Shown: positions 28,635-39,051 of the stretch, piece by piece
Numbering within the stretch: the stretch's first letter is position 1
Layout: every line of letters begins with the position of its first letter
Source of the DNA: Methanobacterium bryantii
GTDB lineage: Archaea; Methanobacteriota; Methanobacteria; Methanobacteriales; Methanobacteriaceae
Reading direction: 5' to 3'
Assembly: GCF_002287175.1 (NCBI RefSeq)
Contig: NZ_LMVM01000001.1
Location: 620,001 to 684,000, forward strand
DNA: 64,000 nt
The notes under the pieces: generated by a model
What the model was told of the DNA's origin: nothing
Database searches by the model: none
What the model saw: only the letters and a program-made list of their open reading frames with translations
Made by a program: the position numbers and the translations under genes

Positions 28635-29044
28635 ATTTTTTTAATGTAGCCAAATCTTGGCAGGGTATGCCTTAAACACTGTTAGTGTTTAAAGCCGGTG
28701 AATTCAGGTTCAGCGGCTGCAGAAGTTTTATAAACTTCTGTAAGGCTCTACTTTTTATTTTTCACTTAAATCTATTCAAATTAACATGCTGCTGTAAAAT
28801 ACTCATACTTTTTTTAAACTGTTTTAATTTTAAGCTCATTAAACCTAAAATTAACTTTTTCAAAAATTAGGATTAGCAGTTATAAAAAGAGTTATTGATT
28901 GTCATGTAGACGTATTTGGATTGAATCAGAACTGATAACAGTTCAATATTTCTATCTTCAAATGAAAAAAATGAATTTTAAATTATAAGATTGATTTAAT
29001 CTTAAAATTGATTGTTTTAAATAACTTTATTTTGTAATAAGTAT
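28635..29044. repeat. Intergenic region with two hairpins after histone 1
   Basis: TTAAACAC/GTGTTTAA (28672-28692) and CAGAAGTTT/AAACTTCTG around TAT (28719-28739) follow the histone gene and probably end its transcript. They match the hairpin family. The frame at 28685-28870 runs through them, has no ribosome-binding site, and is not supported. The rest is empty. Confidence 0.55.
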
Positions 29045-29260
29045 CTATAAGTCATTAGCTGTTTTTTCCTGGTTTAAAATCATCCTCGTTGTAGTTACAC
29101 TCTTTGCACGGGAAAGAATTTCGCTGTGACCATCAGACTTAATTTTTGCCTTAATTTCTTCAAGTAATTCTTTTAATTCAGCGGGCTTGCATGAATATGC
29201 TTTGTTTAATAAATCTTCTGAGTTTTCTTTTGTTTTATTATTATATTTCTTAAATTTCAT
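29045..29260 (-). CDS. Small helical protein, paralogue of the 51008 gene
   Basis: A 71-residue charged, helical protein of unknown function. The core LLNKAYSCKPAELKELLEEI and ILSRAKSVTTTRMIL matches FLDDAYKCKPNNLGFLLQKI and ILLRAKTVVTSKIAL in the protein at 51008-51199. The shared pattern AYxCKPxxL and RAKxVxTxxxxL defines a small family in this genome. No membrane segment or metal motif beyond the single Cys is visible. Each copy is solitary and transcribed on the minus strand. It may bind nucleic acid or a partner protein, but nothing in the sequence decides this. Confidence 0.6.
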   Translation of the reverse strand: MKFKKYNNKTKENSEDLLNKAYSCKPAELKELLEEIKAKIKSDGHSEILSRAKSVTTTRMILNQEKTANDL

Positions 29261-29836
29261 TTGTCTAACCTTTTAAAATTCTAAGATTTTAGAGTATACA
29301 TGTTTATATTAGTTAGTAGTGTCTAATTTGATTTTAAATGTCAATTGAGTTATCTATAGTAATTTTTGTTCTTTCTGGACTTAATTATCGTTTTATAGGA
29401 ATTTATCAATAGTTAAGATATTTGTAGATTTTTAAATCCCTACATTTTGAATATTTTTGTTAAATCTAATGATTTAATAAAACTCAATAAGCCTTAAAAA
29501 GTGTTTAATTAGTTATAGTCATTAATTTTTACATTATACTAATATACATTACAGTTTTAGCTATTTAACCAAAATATATTAATATATTTCGGAAATAGTG
29601 ATTAATATATCATGGGAAATAGTATTTAAATAATAATATTTTTGGGAAATAAAAACATTTTAAGATCTTTTTTTTGGATATTTAGAGAAAATTAAGTTGT
29701 ATAAATGAAATAGCAATTTATTTTGGGGGAATATACTTAATTACATTCTTTAAAAACTTAATCACCTATAAAATCCCTGTTTTAGTAATGCAAAAAAACA
29801 ATAATAAAAATATACATAGTATTACATGGTGGAAGT
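29261..29836. other. AT-rich spacer before cysK
   Basis: A 576-nt non-coding region. GGGAAATA or GGAAATA occurs three times at roughly 30-nt steps near 29590-29650, next to ATTAATATAT stretches, which may be promoter repeats. A GGTGGAAG ribosome-binding site precedes cysK. No gene is visible. Confidence 0.4.
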
Positions 29837-30823
29837 ATGGTGAAGATACCTGAGTTAAAAAGAGGAATAGCAGATAATACAACAGAACTTATAGGTAACA
29901 CTCCTTTGGTAAGGTTAAACAAAATTAATGAAGGGGCAGATGCAGAAATTATAGCGAAATTAGAATCTTTCAACCCTTTAAGCAGCGTAAAAGATAGGAT
30001 AGGGGTTGCAATGGTTGAATATGGGGAGGAACAGGGTTTAATTAATAAAGATACTGTACTGGTAGAACCTACAAGTGGGAATACAGGTATAGCTCTTGCA
30101 TTTGTTGCAGCGGCAAAGGGTTATAAATTGATTCTTACAATGCCTGATACAATGTCAATAGAGCGGCGGAAGCTGCTTGCACTTTTTGGGGCTGAAATTG
30201 TACTCACCCATGGTGCAGGTGGAATGAAAGGTGCAGTAGCAAAAGCTGAAGAACTTGCAGAAAACACACCCAATGCTGTTATGCTGCAGCAGTTTAAAAA
30301 CCCTGCAAACCCTAAAATTCACAGGGAAACAACTGCACATGAACTATTAAGAGATACTGGCGGTAAAGTTGATATCGTAGTGGCAGGTGTAGGCACTGGT
30401 GGAACAATAACTGGTATTGCAGAAGTTTTAAAGGAAAAAAATCCTGATTTTAAAGCAGTTGCAGTTGAACCTGTTAATTCCCCAGTTCTATCTGGTGGGC
30501 AACCAGGGCCTCACAAAATACAGGGAATTGGTGCGGGTTTTGTTCCTGATGTGCTTAGAAAAGATTTGATTGATGAAATTATAAAAGTTGAAGATGACGA
30601 TGCTGCAAAAACTATGTTGATGCTGGCAAGAAAAGAAGGAATCTTTGCGGGTATATCATCGGGAGCCGCAACATGGGCCGCCCTTAAACTGGCTAAAAGA
30701 GAGGAAAATAAAGGTAAAAGAATTGTTGTAATACTTCCAGATACTGGAGAAAGGTATTTGAGCATGGAATGGGTATTTGAAGAAGTATTCAACGAATATG
30801 AAACTGAAGAATTTACAAATTAA
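29837..30823 (+). CDS. cysK: Cysteine synthase (O-acetylserine sulfhydrylase)
   Basis: A PLP enzyme of the CysK/CysM family that makes cysteine from O-acetylserine and sulfide. The PLP lysine is in SSVKDRIGVAM (Lys near residue 52). The substrate loop is VEPTSGNTGIALAF and the phosphate-binding loop GVGTGGTITGIAEVLK. The C-terminal ISSGAATWAALKLA and LPDTGERYLS are intact. The 328-residue length is somewhat longer than bacterial CysK (about 310). It sits beside two convergent glutathione-type synthesis genes, for which cysteine is the substrate. Some archaeal homologues use O-phosphoserine; the substrate is not settled by sequence reading. Confidence 0.93.
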   Translation: MVKIPELKRGIADNTTELIGNTPLVRLNKINEGADAEIIAKLESFNPLSSVKDRIGVAMVEYGEEQGLINKDTVLVEPTSGNTGIALAFVAAAKGYKLILTMPDTMSIERRKLLALFGAEIVLTHGAGGMKGAVAKAEELAENTPNAVMLQQFKNPANPKIHRETTAHELLRDTGGKVDIVVAGVGTGGTITGIAEVLKEKNPDFKAVAVEPVNSPVLSGGQPGPHKIQGIGAGFVPDVLRKDLIDEIIKVEDDDAAKTMLMLARKEGIFAGISSGAATWAALKLAKREENKGKRIVVILPDTGERYLSMEWVFEEVFNEYETEEFTN

Positions 30824-30924
30824 GGTTAAATTCTCCTCGGGTTTTATCAGAATTTGATCAGGGCTTGACTACAGCACTGTCAAATTTGACTTCTTCAACT
30901 ACTTTCTAGCCTAACTCTTTTTTA

Positions 30925-31911
30925 TCAAAACCTTAATAAATCAAGTATTTTATTCTCAACATGTCTATTTTGACCTTTATATGGAAAATTATGGGGATAA
31001 AGTACTGGGTTGAAATTTAATTCAATAATGCTGTGGTTGTTTTTATCTGGCTTTGCTTTTATATCATGGATGATCATGTCCACCCCACAGATCTTCGCGC
31101 CTACTGCCTTTGTTGAGTTTACGGCGATGATCTTGTAATGTTCCAGCACATCATCCGTAAAATCGATGCTGTCACCACCTGTACTGATATTGGAATTTTC
31201 CCTGAGATATACAATTTCTCCACTATTTGGAACATAAGATATGTTTTTCATTTGAGAAGCCAGGTAATTCTCTTCAACTGGACCTATGCTGATTTTCTCA
31301 AGTGGAGTTAAATACCCTTTACCCCTCATAGGATTCATATTTTTTTCAAAAACCAGTTCTTTAATGTTTTGTGTTCCATCACCTACAACATTTGCCGGAA
31401 CTCGGTGCATCACTGCCGCAACTTCATCGTCAATTACTAGAAATCTATATTCTTTCCCTGGTATGAATTCTTCAATCATAACAGAGTTATCATAGCTTAA
31501 TGCATGTGTAACTGCTTTTATATATTCTTCTTTAGACTTTAAACATTTTAATATTAGAACACCGTCTCCAAAATTAGTGGATTTAGGTTTTATCACAATA
31601 TCTTTATGTATAAAGTTGGAATATTTATCTAGAGCTTTATTTATATTGTCCACGGTTACACTGGAAGGCACATTAATGTTATGCTCCTTAAGAACCAACT
31701 TTGTTATTTCTTTGTTTTCCATGATCAAGGGGGCTATATATGTATCTACAGAGGTTTTTGTAGCCTGCTTAACGTATTCAACGTTATTTCCTTTTTTTAA
31801 GCGAATGAAGTTATCATCAGGGTCAAGTACTTCTACTTCAACTCCCCTTTTTAAAGCTTCATTTATAACAATTTGAGTTGAAAGTTCTAGTCTTTCATAG
31901 TTTGTTTGCAT
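30925..31911 (-). CDS. ATP-grasp domain of GshF-type glutathione synthetase, separate gene
   Basis: A 328-residue ATP-grasp protein that closely resembles the C-terminal half of bifunctional GshF (GshAB). Landmarks are LSTQIVINEALKRGVEVEVL, VIKPKSTNFGDGVLIL, EEFIPGKEYRFLVIDDEVAA, PANVVGDGTQNIKELV, LRENSNISTGGDSIDFTDDV and the metal-binding IIELNFNPVL. It would add glycine (or another amino acid) to gamma-glutamylcysteine. Its start overlaps the end of the glutamate-cysteine ligase gene by 25 nt, so a bacterial fusion appears split here, or the pair represents the unfused form. Glutathione is not typical of methanogens; the pair was probably acquired from bacteria. Confidence 0.87.
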   Translation of the reverse strand: MQTNYERLELSTQIVINEALKRGVEVEVLDPDDNFIRLKKGNNVEYVKQATKTSVDTYIAPLIMENKEITKLVLKEHNINVPSSVTVDNINKALDKYSNFIHKDIVIKPKSTNFGDGVLILKCLKSKEEYIKAVTHALSYDNSVMIEEFIPGKEYRFLVIDDEVAAVMHRVPANVVGDGTQNIKELVFEKNMNPMRGKGYLTPLEKISIGPVEENYLASQMKNISYVPNSGEIVYLRENSNISTGGDSIDFTDDVLEHYKIIAVNSTKAVGAKICGVDMIIHDIKAKPDKNNHSIIELNFNPVLYPHNFPYKGQNRHVENKILDLLRF

Positions 31912-33410
31912 AAGCCGCCTCTTTTGATATTGTTGTTATTTAAATTAGTCATGATGGTATTGTTTTGTAAATTATTTTTAGCCCATCTTGTTCCAAATTC
32001 TAAAAAATTTTCATTATTTTCTTTCATTTCCATGTTTATCATTTCAGAGGGTAATAATGACATATCAAGAAGCTTTTGATGCTCTTTTTCTACACTTAGA
32101 ATATATTTATTGTCTCCAGTGCCCATGTAAATTAAATCTGCTATAGTTTTAAGCCTTTTAAATATCTCGTCTCCCCATGATTTCAGACTGATCTCTTTTT
32201 TATCATATTTTTGGAGCATTAAATCTTTTTTCCTTCCAAAAAGTGATACTAGCTGGTGGTTTAAGTTCATTTTGGTATGTTCATCTTCAGTGAGGGGGGA
32301 ACTTTCTTCAAACAGGCAGAAGAGCATGAAAACTTGAAGGAAGTTCATTTGTTCAATGCTTAAACCCATCTTTTCAAATGGATTTAAATCTAAAATTCTT
32401 ACTTCCACATATTTCACACCTCTTTTTTCCAGCGCATCTAGCGGTGTTTCCCCTTCTTCAACAGCCTGTTTCAGTCGAATTGAAGAGTAAAATTCATTTT
32501 CTTTTTGCAAAACATTCTCATTGAGCTGTATTTGAGAGCCGTTCCGGTAAATGCCTATTTTTGAATATTTCTCATCCTTAGTTGACATCATCTTACGAAG
32601 CTTTGTAGAGTACTCTTCCAGGCTGTTGAAGTACATCTTCTCATTTTTAAGACTGTTTGAATAGCCAAATCTGCTTACACGTAGAGATGTTGCGTATTGG
32701 TTGAAATTTTCAATGATGCCTGCACAGCTGGGGCAGCATTTTTGAATTATCTCAAGTTCCCTGTTTATAACGGAATGGTAAGTGGGATGACAGAATGGTG
32801 AAGCACCAAAAAGGTAAATTAACACCCATCTGTATCGTAAAAAGTTTCTTGCAAGTCCAAAATGTATTTCATCGATAAATGAACGCTTATCCTTTCTATT
32901 TCCGAATTTTTTGTATAAATAATCAATCATGCAATCGCTAAAAGAAAAATTGTAGTGAATTCCAGATATCATCTGCATTTTTTTACCATATCTCACTGCC
33001 AGCCCTTTTCTATATATCTCCATATTTTTTCCATTCTCAGAACCAGGGAAACGTGCAATGGGAATGTGATCTTCATCTGGAAGTTTAGGGGGCATGCTGA
33101 ACGGCCATAGGAGCTCGTCACCTATGCCACTTTCAACTTCATGGCTTATGGTGCTTAATTCGTTATAAACTTCTTCAGCTGAATTGAATGTTGCAGTTAT
33201 CATTTCAATTTGACTTTCAGAAAAGTCAGTGGTAATACGTGGATTTTTGGTTTTGTCCCCAAATAATGGGGGGTGGGGTGTTAAAGCAAGATATCCTGAG
33301 GAATAAACCCTCTGACACTCTTTTTCCAGGCCAAAATTACCTTCTACCAATAATTTCCCTTTATTATCCTTTAAAAAAGACTTTGATATTTCTGAAAAAT
33401 TCCAGTTCAT
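31887..33410 (-). CDS. Glutamate-cysteine ligase, GshA type
   Basis: A 507-residue ligase joining glutamate and cysteine to gamma-glutamylcysteine with ATP. It resembles the proteobacterial GshA and the N-terminal half of GshF: GNFGLEKECQRV (the Glu-rich nucleotide/metal site) near residue 24, ALTPHPPLFGDKTKNPRITT, DFSESQIEMIT, ISGIHYNFSFS, and VEVRILDLNPFEKMGLS. Family length is normal. GAGGATTTT precedes the ATG. It overlaps the ATP-grasp gene, forming a two-gene operon convergent with cysK. The three genes together would supply cysteine and then a glutathione-like thiol. Confidence 0.88.
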   Translation of the reverse strand: MNWNFSEISKSFLKDNKGKLLVEGNFGLEKECQRVYSSGYLALTPHPPLFGDKTKNPRITTDFSESQIEMITATFNSAEEVYNELSTISHEVESGIGDELLWPFSMPPKLPDEDHIPIARFPGSENGKNMEIYRKGLAVRYGKKMQMISGIHYNFSFSDCMIDYLYKKFGNRKDKRSFIDEIHFGLARNFLRYRWVLIYLFGASPFCHPTYHSVINRELEIIQKCCPSCAGIIENFNQYATSLRVSRFGYSNSLKNEKMYFNSLEEYSTKLRKMMSTKDEKYSKIGIYRNGSQIQLNENVLQKENEFYSSIRLKQAVEEGETPLDALEKRGVKYVEVRILDLNPFEKMGLSIEQMNFLQVFMLFCLFEESSPLTEDEHTKMNLNHQLVSLFGRKKDLMLQKYDKKEISLKSWGDEIFKRLKTIADLIYMGTGDNKYILSVEKEHQKLLDMSLLPSEMINMEMKENNENFLEFGTRWAKNNLQNNTIMTNLNNNNIKRGGLCKQTMKD

Positions 33411-34605
33411 AAAATCCTCTTTTTAATCAGTAATTAATTATTCATGGTTTAAAAACAGCACAACGTCATTATCTACTGTTACTATTTATAATTCGGTAAA
33501 TGTTCATAGATTTCTTAAGTATAGGTTGCTACATTAAATAAAATTAATAAAATTGTTTGAATATGTAAATTAAGACTTTTTTACATTTATATTTTTTTGA
33601 TGGTGTTATAGGGGGTTTCAAAATTTTTGGAAACCTAAGTTTTATGATCTATATATTTCGTTAATTTCCATTAAGTCAGTATATTAGTATGTCGCCATTG
33701 CCACAGCTGAAAAATTTATGATAAATGGTTAAAATTATGTTATATCGATGCTGATTTACTTCGTTAAATCTAGCTATAACGAAGCACACGAAAATTTTTA
33801 ATTTTTAGAACATTCAAACACAAAGTGTTTGATGCGTAAAAATTACATTTTTGACAGTTTGAAAAATTCGTAGAATTTTAAAAAATGCAAAGCATGCAAA
33901 CCTTCATTTTTTGCATCAAAAAAGAAGTTTTTGACAGCTTTTTCTAACTCCCAATCTTTCAGTTTTTGAGGTATTTGTGACGTGCAAAAATCTGTGATCT
34001 TTGACCGTAAGTTAAAAATTTATATATCTTCGATATTTTTATGTAATTTTGTTTGTATTAAGTTTAATTACAAGTTAAATATTAAGATCAGTAAAATATA
34101 GCAAATATAATGCTGTACATATACCCCTAAAGGTGTAAATATGTTAAACTTTTTATTTTATAGTACTCCAGATTCACTCGTTTAATTAAATACATTAAAA
34201 ATATAAATTAACTGGATTTTGTATGTGAATAATTAAATTATTATATAATAATTACATTCATTCAGTTTCAGAAATAAGATGTGTGCCTGGACACTAAATT
34301 GGTATATTTAGCGCCCATGAACTTAAGTGTATTACTTAATTTAGTTGAGTTTATGAAGCAGGAATAACGGAGGGGGATTATTGGCCCATGCTAATTGTAT
34401 AAATGTTGCAGTTTAAAAACTATAATATACATAAGTAATCCTTATGAATTCTTTTTAAAATACTAGAAAATTACATTTAATTAAACTAAATTTGAGATTA
34501 TTCCTAACTTTTTTAAATGAATTTAACTTTTTTTTATTCTAAATTTTTTCTGCTGATATCATAATTATATAATTTAAGATATAGTGCTCAAAAATTGTAT
34601 TGATT
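33411..34605. other. Gene-poor region with palindromic repeats
   Basis: About 1.2 kb without a gene. Hairpin units occur at 33814-33832 (TCAAACAC/GTGTTTGA, loop AAA), 33863-33879 (AAAATTC/GAATTTT, loop GTA) and around 33885-33925 (ATGCAAAGCAT and GCAAA/TTTGC pairings). The rest is AT-rich. No RNA gene was recognised. Confidence 0.5.
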
Positions 34606-34673
34606 GACTTTATGTGAGTAAAAATGATATGATTTTTAAAATAATCCTAAAATTAAACGATAAATTTATATAA
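34606..34673 (+). promoter_or_regulatory. Conserved promoter block of histone gene 2
   Basis: Bases 34606-34646 are identical to the 41-nt block upstream of histone 1, followed by ATTAAACGATAAATTTATAT as the TATA region. The flanking sequence outside the block has diverged, so conservation points to a binding site rather than to recent duplication. Confidence 0.7.
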
Positions 34674-34722
34674 AATTACTAAGAGATAATATAATAATAA
34701 AATAAAAAATGAGGTGATAGGT

Positions 34723-34929
34723 ATGACTGAATTACCAGTTGCTCCAGTTGGAAGAATCATAAAAAATGCAGGTGCTCAAAGAGTAAGTGATGATGCAAGG
34801 GACGAGTTAACAAAAGTATTGGAAGAAATGGGTGAAGAAATAGCTGCAGAAGCTGTTAAACTTGCAAAACACGCAGGACGAAAAACAGTTAAAGCATCAG
34901 ACATTGAACTAGTCGTTAAAAAATTATAG
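34723..34929 (+). CDS. HMf-type archaeal histone 2
   Basis: A 68-residue histone-fold protein beginning MTELPVAPVGRIIKNAGAQR, with the same core as histone 1 (KLAKHAGRKTVKASDIEL). It differs mainly in the second helix (ARDELTKVLEEMGEE), which is more acidic, and ends VVKKL. The ATG at 34723 follows GAGGTGA by five bases; an upstream in-frame GTG is part of that site. It may form hetero-dimers with histone 1. The shared promoter block suggests common control. No neighbours are co-transcribed. Confidence 0.96.
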   Translation: MTELPVAPVGRIIKNAGAQRVSDDARDELTKVLEEMGEEIAAEAVKLAKHAGRKTVKASDIELVVKKL

Positions 34930-34987
34930 GCACTTTTTCTTTTTTAAACTCAATAATTCTTTCTTTTTTTCTAAAAAATATTATAAC

Positions 34988-35456
34988 TTATAAAAATTCT
35001 GGATCTTGTTCAGCAATGCAGAATCCACAGACTGCACCAGGATTGTCATTTTGATTTTCTTTTACGGGGCATAAATAAACCCCATTTTCATATTTAACCT
35101 TAAATTTCCCTGGAAATAAAGTTCCAGAAGGATGAACAGACTTTTCTAAAATAAAAGTTGTATAGAGGGACATTATTTTATATATCTTGAAAAAATCAGG
35201 ATCAAAACCTTCGCCTGTTTCTACATGGGTTTTGCTCATTTAGAAGTTTCACAGCTTCTTGAAGGTCAGCATAATTCACTTGCTCTCTATATTCTTTTTG
35301 GTCATCTTTTAAAACTTTAAGCCTTGTAATAAATGCTTCATTGTAAGATTTAAGGTATTCTTCCCTGCACATATTTAGCATCTTCACTTAAAAATATAGA
35401 AGCCTTCATTATATCCATTATGCATATTTTTGATACTTCTTTTTTAAAATATGCAT
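34988..35456 (-). pseudogene. DUF2115 (UPF0305) gene with multiple frameshifts
   Basis: Reverse-strand fragments in different frames spell one DUF2115 protein. From the N-terminus: a frame reading IMDIMKASIFLSEDAKYVQ (about 35440-35365), then EEYLKSYNEAFITRLKVLKD to LLNEQNP (35387-35202), then HVETGEGFDPDFFKIYKIM to the end at 34988, with the family's closing CPVKENQNDNPGAVCGFCIA. At least two shifts are needed, near 35365 and 35225, and a third may lie in an A-run near 35440. The family has conserved cysteines and unknown function. The gene follows the arsenic-type operon on the same strand. Confidence 0.75.
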
Positions 35457-35512
35457 CAATTCATTCTTATTTAATTTTTAAATGTATCTATATCTTTTAA
35501 CATATAAACCAT

Positions 35513-35749
35513 TTATTTATCAGTTTTTTTAAGACATTCTGGACAGATATAAACATCTTTATCTGTTGAAAAAATCTTGATTTTTTCACAAGTAAAATCA
35601 GAGATTTTACGTGTTTTAAACACTTTATCACAAACTTCACATATGGCTTCTTTAAAGCCCTCTTTATGTGGTTTAATACTTGCACAACATGAGAATGGTC
35701 CAATGTTGCGATTACCTTCCATCACTGGTTTATTTTTTTTGTCAGTCAT
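35513..35749 (-). CDS. Small zinc-ribbon protein with an in-frame hairpin insertion
   Basis: A 78-residue protein with two CxxC pairs (C37-C40 and C69-C72), a likely zinc ribbon. Residues 43-61, including an extra Cys54, are encoded by a run of three hairpin units (35567-35623) that occupies 57 nt, exactly 19 codons, so the reading frame survives between the two zinc knuckles. Without it the pairs would be about a dozen residues apart, a normal ribbon loop. The N-terminus (GPFSCCASIKPHKEGF) has two more cysteines. It is the last intact gene of the arsenic-type operon, 30 nt after the Cys-rich protein. Its function is unknown. Confidence 0.7.
   Translation of the reverse strand: MTDKKNKPVMEGNRNIGPFSCCASIKPHKEGFKEAICEVCDKVFKTRKISDFTCEKIKIFSTDKDVYICPECLKKTDK
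35567..35623. repeat. Three hairpin units inside the zinc-ribbon reading frame
   Basis: Units: TGAAAAAAT/ATTTTTTCA (35567-35588), GTAAAATC/GATTTTAC with loop AGA (35592-35610), and GTGTTT/AAACAC (35611-35623). The total is 57 nt and in frame. The same unit types occur between genes elsewhere in the window. Confidence 0.7.
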
Positions 35750-35779
35750 TTAAATTACCTGCAAATTTATAAAAGGGAT

Positions 35780-37234
<1,455 letters not shown>

Positions 37235-37270
37235 GATTTTCCCTCATTTTTATAAGTTTTACAAATTATT

Positions 37271-38353
37271 TTACTTCTTAAAATATTTTCTCTGGAACAT
37301 CAATGCCACGTTTACAAGGCTTATAAGTACTGGAACTTCTATTAACGGCCCGATTACCGTAGCAAATGCAACTCCAGATCCTATACCAAAAACTGCTACT
37401 GCAACAGCTATTGCAAGTTCAAAATTATTGCTTGCTGCTGTAAATGATATTGTAGTTGTTTTTGAGTAATCTGCCCCAATCCTGTGGCCTAAGTAAAATG
37501 TTACAAAAAACATTATTACAAAATACAATAGCAGTGGAATAGCGATACGAACAACATCTAAAGGTATTTGAACGATAAAGTTACCTTTTAAGCTGAACAT
37601 CACTACTATAGTAAAGAGTAGTGCTATTAATGTGATGGGACTGATTTTAGGGATAAATTGGTCTTGATACCAATTTCTGCCTTTTTTCCCGATTAAAATG
37701 AATCTTGTGGTTATTCCTGCTAAAAATGGAATTCCAAGATAAATAAATACACTTTGAGCTATCTGACCTATACTAACATTTACAATACTTCCATGTATTC
37801 CCAAGATTGGGAGAAGTAATGTAAGGAATACATAAGCATAAACGCTGTAAAATAATACCTGAAATACGCTGTTGAATGCTACAAGGCCTGCTGCATATTC
37901 TGTATTTCCTCTTGCAAGCTCATTCCAAACTATAACCATTGCGATACAGGGTGCTATTCCAATTAAGATTAAACCAGTTACATATTCGGGATATGCACTT
38001 AAAAAGACTATTGCTAATATGAACATCAGAATAGGTGCTATAATCCAATTCTGGAAAATAGCCAAACCTAATATTTTTTTATTTTTAAATACATCTCCCA
38101 GTTCTTCATATTTTACTTTTGCAAGTGGAGGGTACATCATTAAAATTAATCCAATGGCTATAGGTATGCTTGTTGTTCCAACCGAAAACTTGCCTATAAA
38201 TGATTCTACCCCTGGAATGAAATACCCTAATGATACTCCTAAAACCATTGCCAAGAAAATCCAAAGAGTTAAATATCTATCCAGAAAACTGAGTCTGGTA
38301 ACTCCACAAAGTTGGCTTGTAACTTGATCTGTAGTGTTTTTACCCATAATCAT
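37271..38353 (-). CDS. acr3: ACR3-type arsenite efflux transporter
   Basis: A 360-residue membrane protein with ten predicted helices, of the ACR3 family in the bile acid/arsenite/riboflavin transporter superfamily. It exports arsenite. The helix-4 segment GIAPCIAMVIVWNELARGN carries the essential cysteine and the typical VWNELARGN tail; later FTAASNNFELAIAVAVAVFG is the conserved helix-9 motif. It lies 10 nt after arsC, in one operon. Two ATG codons (38353 and 38347) are possible starts. Identification is strong on motif and neighbourhood. Confidence 0.95.
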   Translation of the reverse strand: MIMGKNTTDQVTSQLCGVTRLSFLDRYLTLWIFLAMVLGVSLGYFIPGVESFIGKFSVGTTSIPIAIGLILMMYPPLAKVKYEELGDVFKNKKILGLAIFQNWIIAPILMFILAIVFLSAYPEYVTGLILIGIAPCIAMVIVWNELARGNTEYAAGLVAFNSVFQVLFYSVYAYVFLTLLLPILGIHGSIVNVSIGQIAQSVFIYLGIPFLAGITTRFILIGKKGRNWYQDQFIPKISPITLIALLFTIVVMFSLKGNFIVQIPLDVVRIAIPLLLYFVIMFFVTFYLGHRIGADYSKTTTISFTAASNNFELAIAVAVAVFGIGSGVAFATVIGPLIEVPVLISLVNVALMFQRKYFKK

Positions 38354-38363
38354 CTTCTTTAGA

Positions 38364-38903
38364 TTATTTACATGAAAACTCCTTATTTGGCCCGCAGCAT
38401 TCTCCCCTCTCTTCAGATAAATTGCAGCGTTCAGGTATCATATAGGAATAGTATAAATCTTCTAACCATTCTTTTAATTCATCCCTTATCTTTTTAAATA
38501 ATTCTAATTTTTCTCCATCTGTTCCATCAAACGCTGATGGATCTTCAAACCCCTCAAACACAAGTGTTTGGGGCGCCAAAATTCTTGAATTTTGAGCGGG
38601 ATGTTTAAAGTATTTTCTACCCCCAGCAAAGAAAGGACATGCATTATATGGATTTCCACAAACAGTTATAATATAATCAAATTCCTGGCCCTCAAATTCA
38701 TTTAAGCTTTTAGATCTATGGCCTGAAATATCAATTCCAATTTCTCCCATACATTTTATTGCAAGCGGATCTACTTTTTGAGGGTCGCTTCCAGCACTGT
38801 AAACATCAAAATCATCACCATGTAAATGCCTGAACAGCCCTTCTGCCATTTGAGAACGGGCCGCATTATGTATACACATGAATAAAACTCTTTCTTTTGC
38901 CAT
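38364..38903 (-). CDS. arsC: ArsC-type arsenate reductase with palindromic insertion
   Basis: A low-molecular-weight-phosphatase-type arsenate reductase, which reduces arsenate to arsenite for export. The P-loop is CIHNAARS (Cys10 to Arg16), and the redox pair is Cys82 and Cys89 in VCGNPYNACPFF. Family members have a short link between the FxH region and DP-[AS]; here residues 103-118 (AQNSRILAPQTLVFEG) are extra and correspond to two hairpin units at 38550-38594. The end has four more cysteines (CNLSEERGECCGPNKEFSC). It precedes acr3 by 10 nt. Whether the insertion tolerates activity is unknown, but the active-site residues and the reading frame are intact. Confidence 0.9.
   Translation of the reverse strand: MAKERVLFMCIHNAARSQMAEGLFRHLHGDDFDVYSAGSDPQKVDPLAIKCMGEIGIDISGHRSKSLNEFEGQEFDYIITVCGNPYNACPFFAGGRKYFKHPAQNSRILAPQTLVFEGFEDPSAFDGTDGEKLELFKKIRDELKEWLEDLYYSYMIPERCNLSEERGECCGPNKEFSCK
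38550..38594. repeat. Two palindromic units inserted in frame in arsC
   Basis: CAAACAC/GTGTTTG flanked by CCCC and GGGG (38550-38573), then CAAAATT/AATTTTG (38577-38594). The first is nearly the same as the intergenic units at 51751-51776 and 3224-3250. They add about 16 codons without breaking the frame. Confidence 0.75.
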
Positions 38904-39051
38904 TTAAACCACCTTAGATGTTTTTTCTGACTAGTTAATCAAACATATACAATTTTACAGCGTTTTGAGGAATGGATATATAACGCTGATTTTTTTGTAT
39001 TTTCCCACCTGTTAACATCTAATAATCTTAAATTTACGAAATTTACTTTTT

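Noticed and set aside
28685..28870. 61-codon frame after histone 1
   Set aside because: It runs through two hairpin units, has no ribosome-binding site, and its residues look like translated AT-rich spacer.
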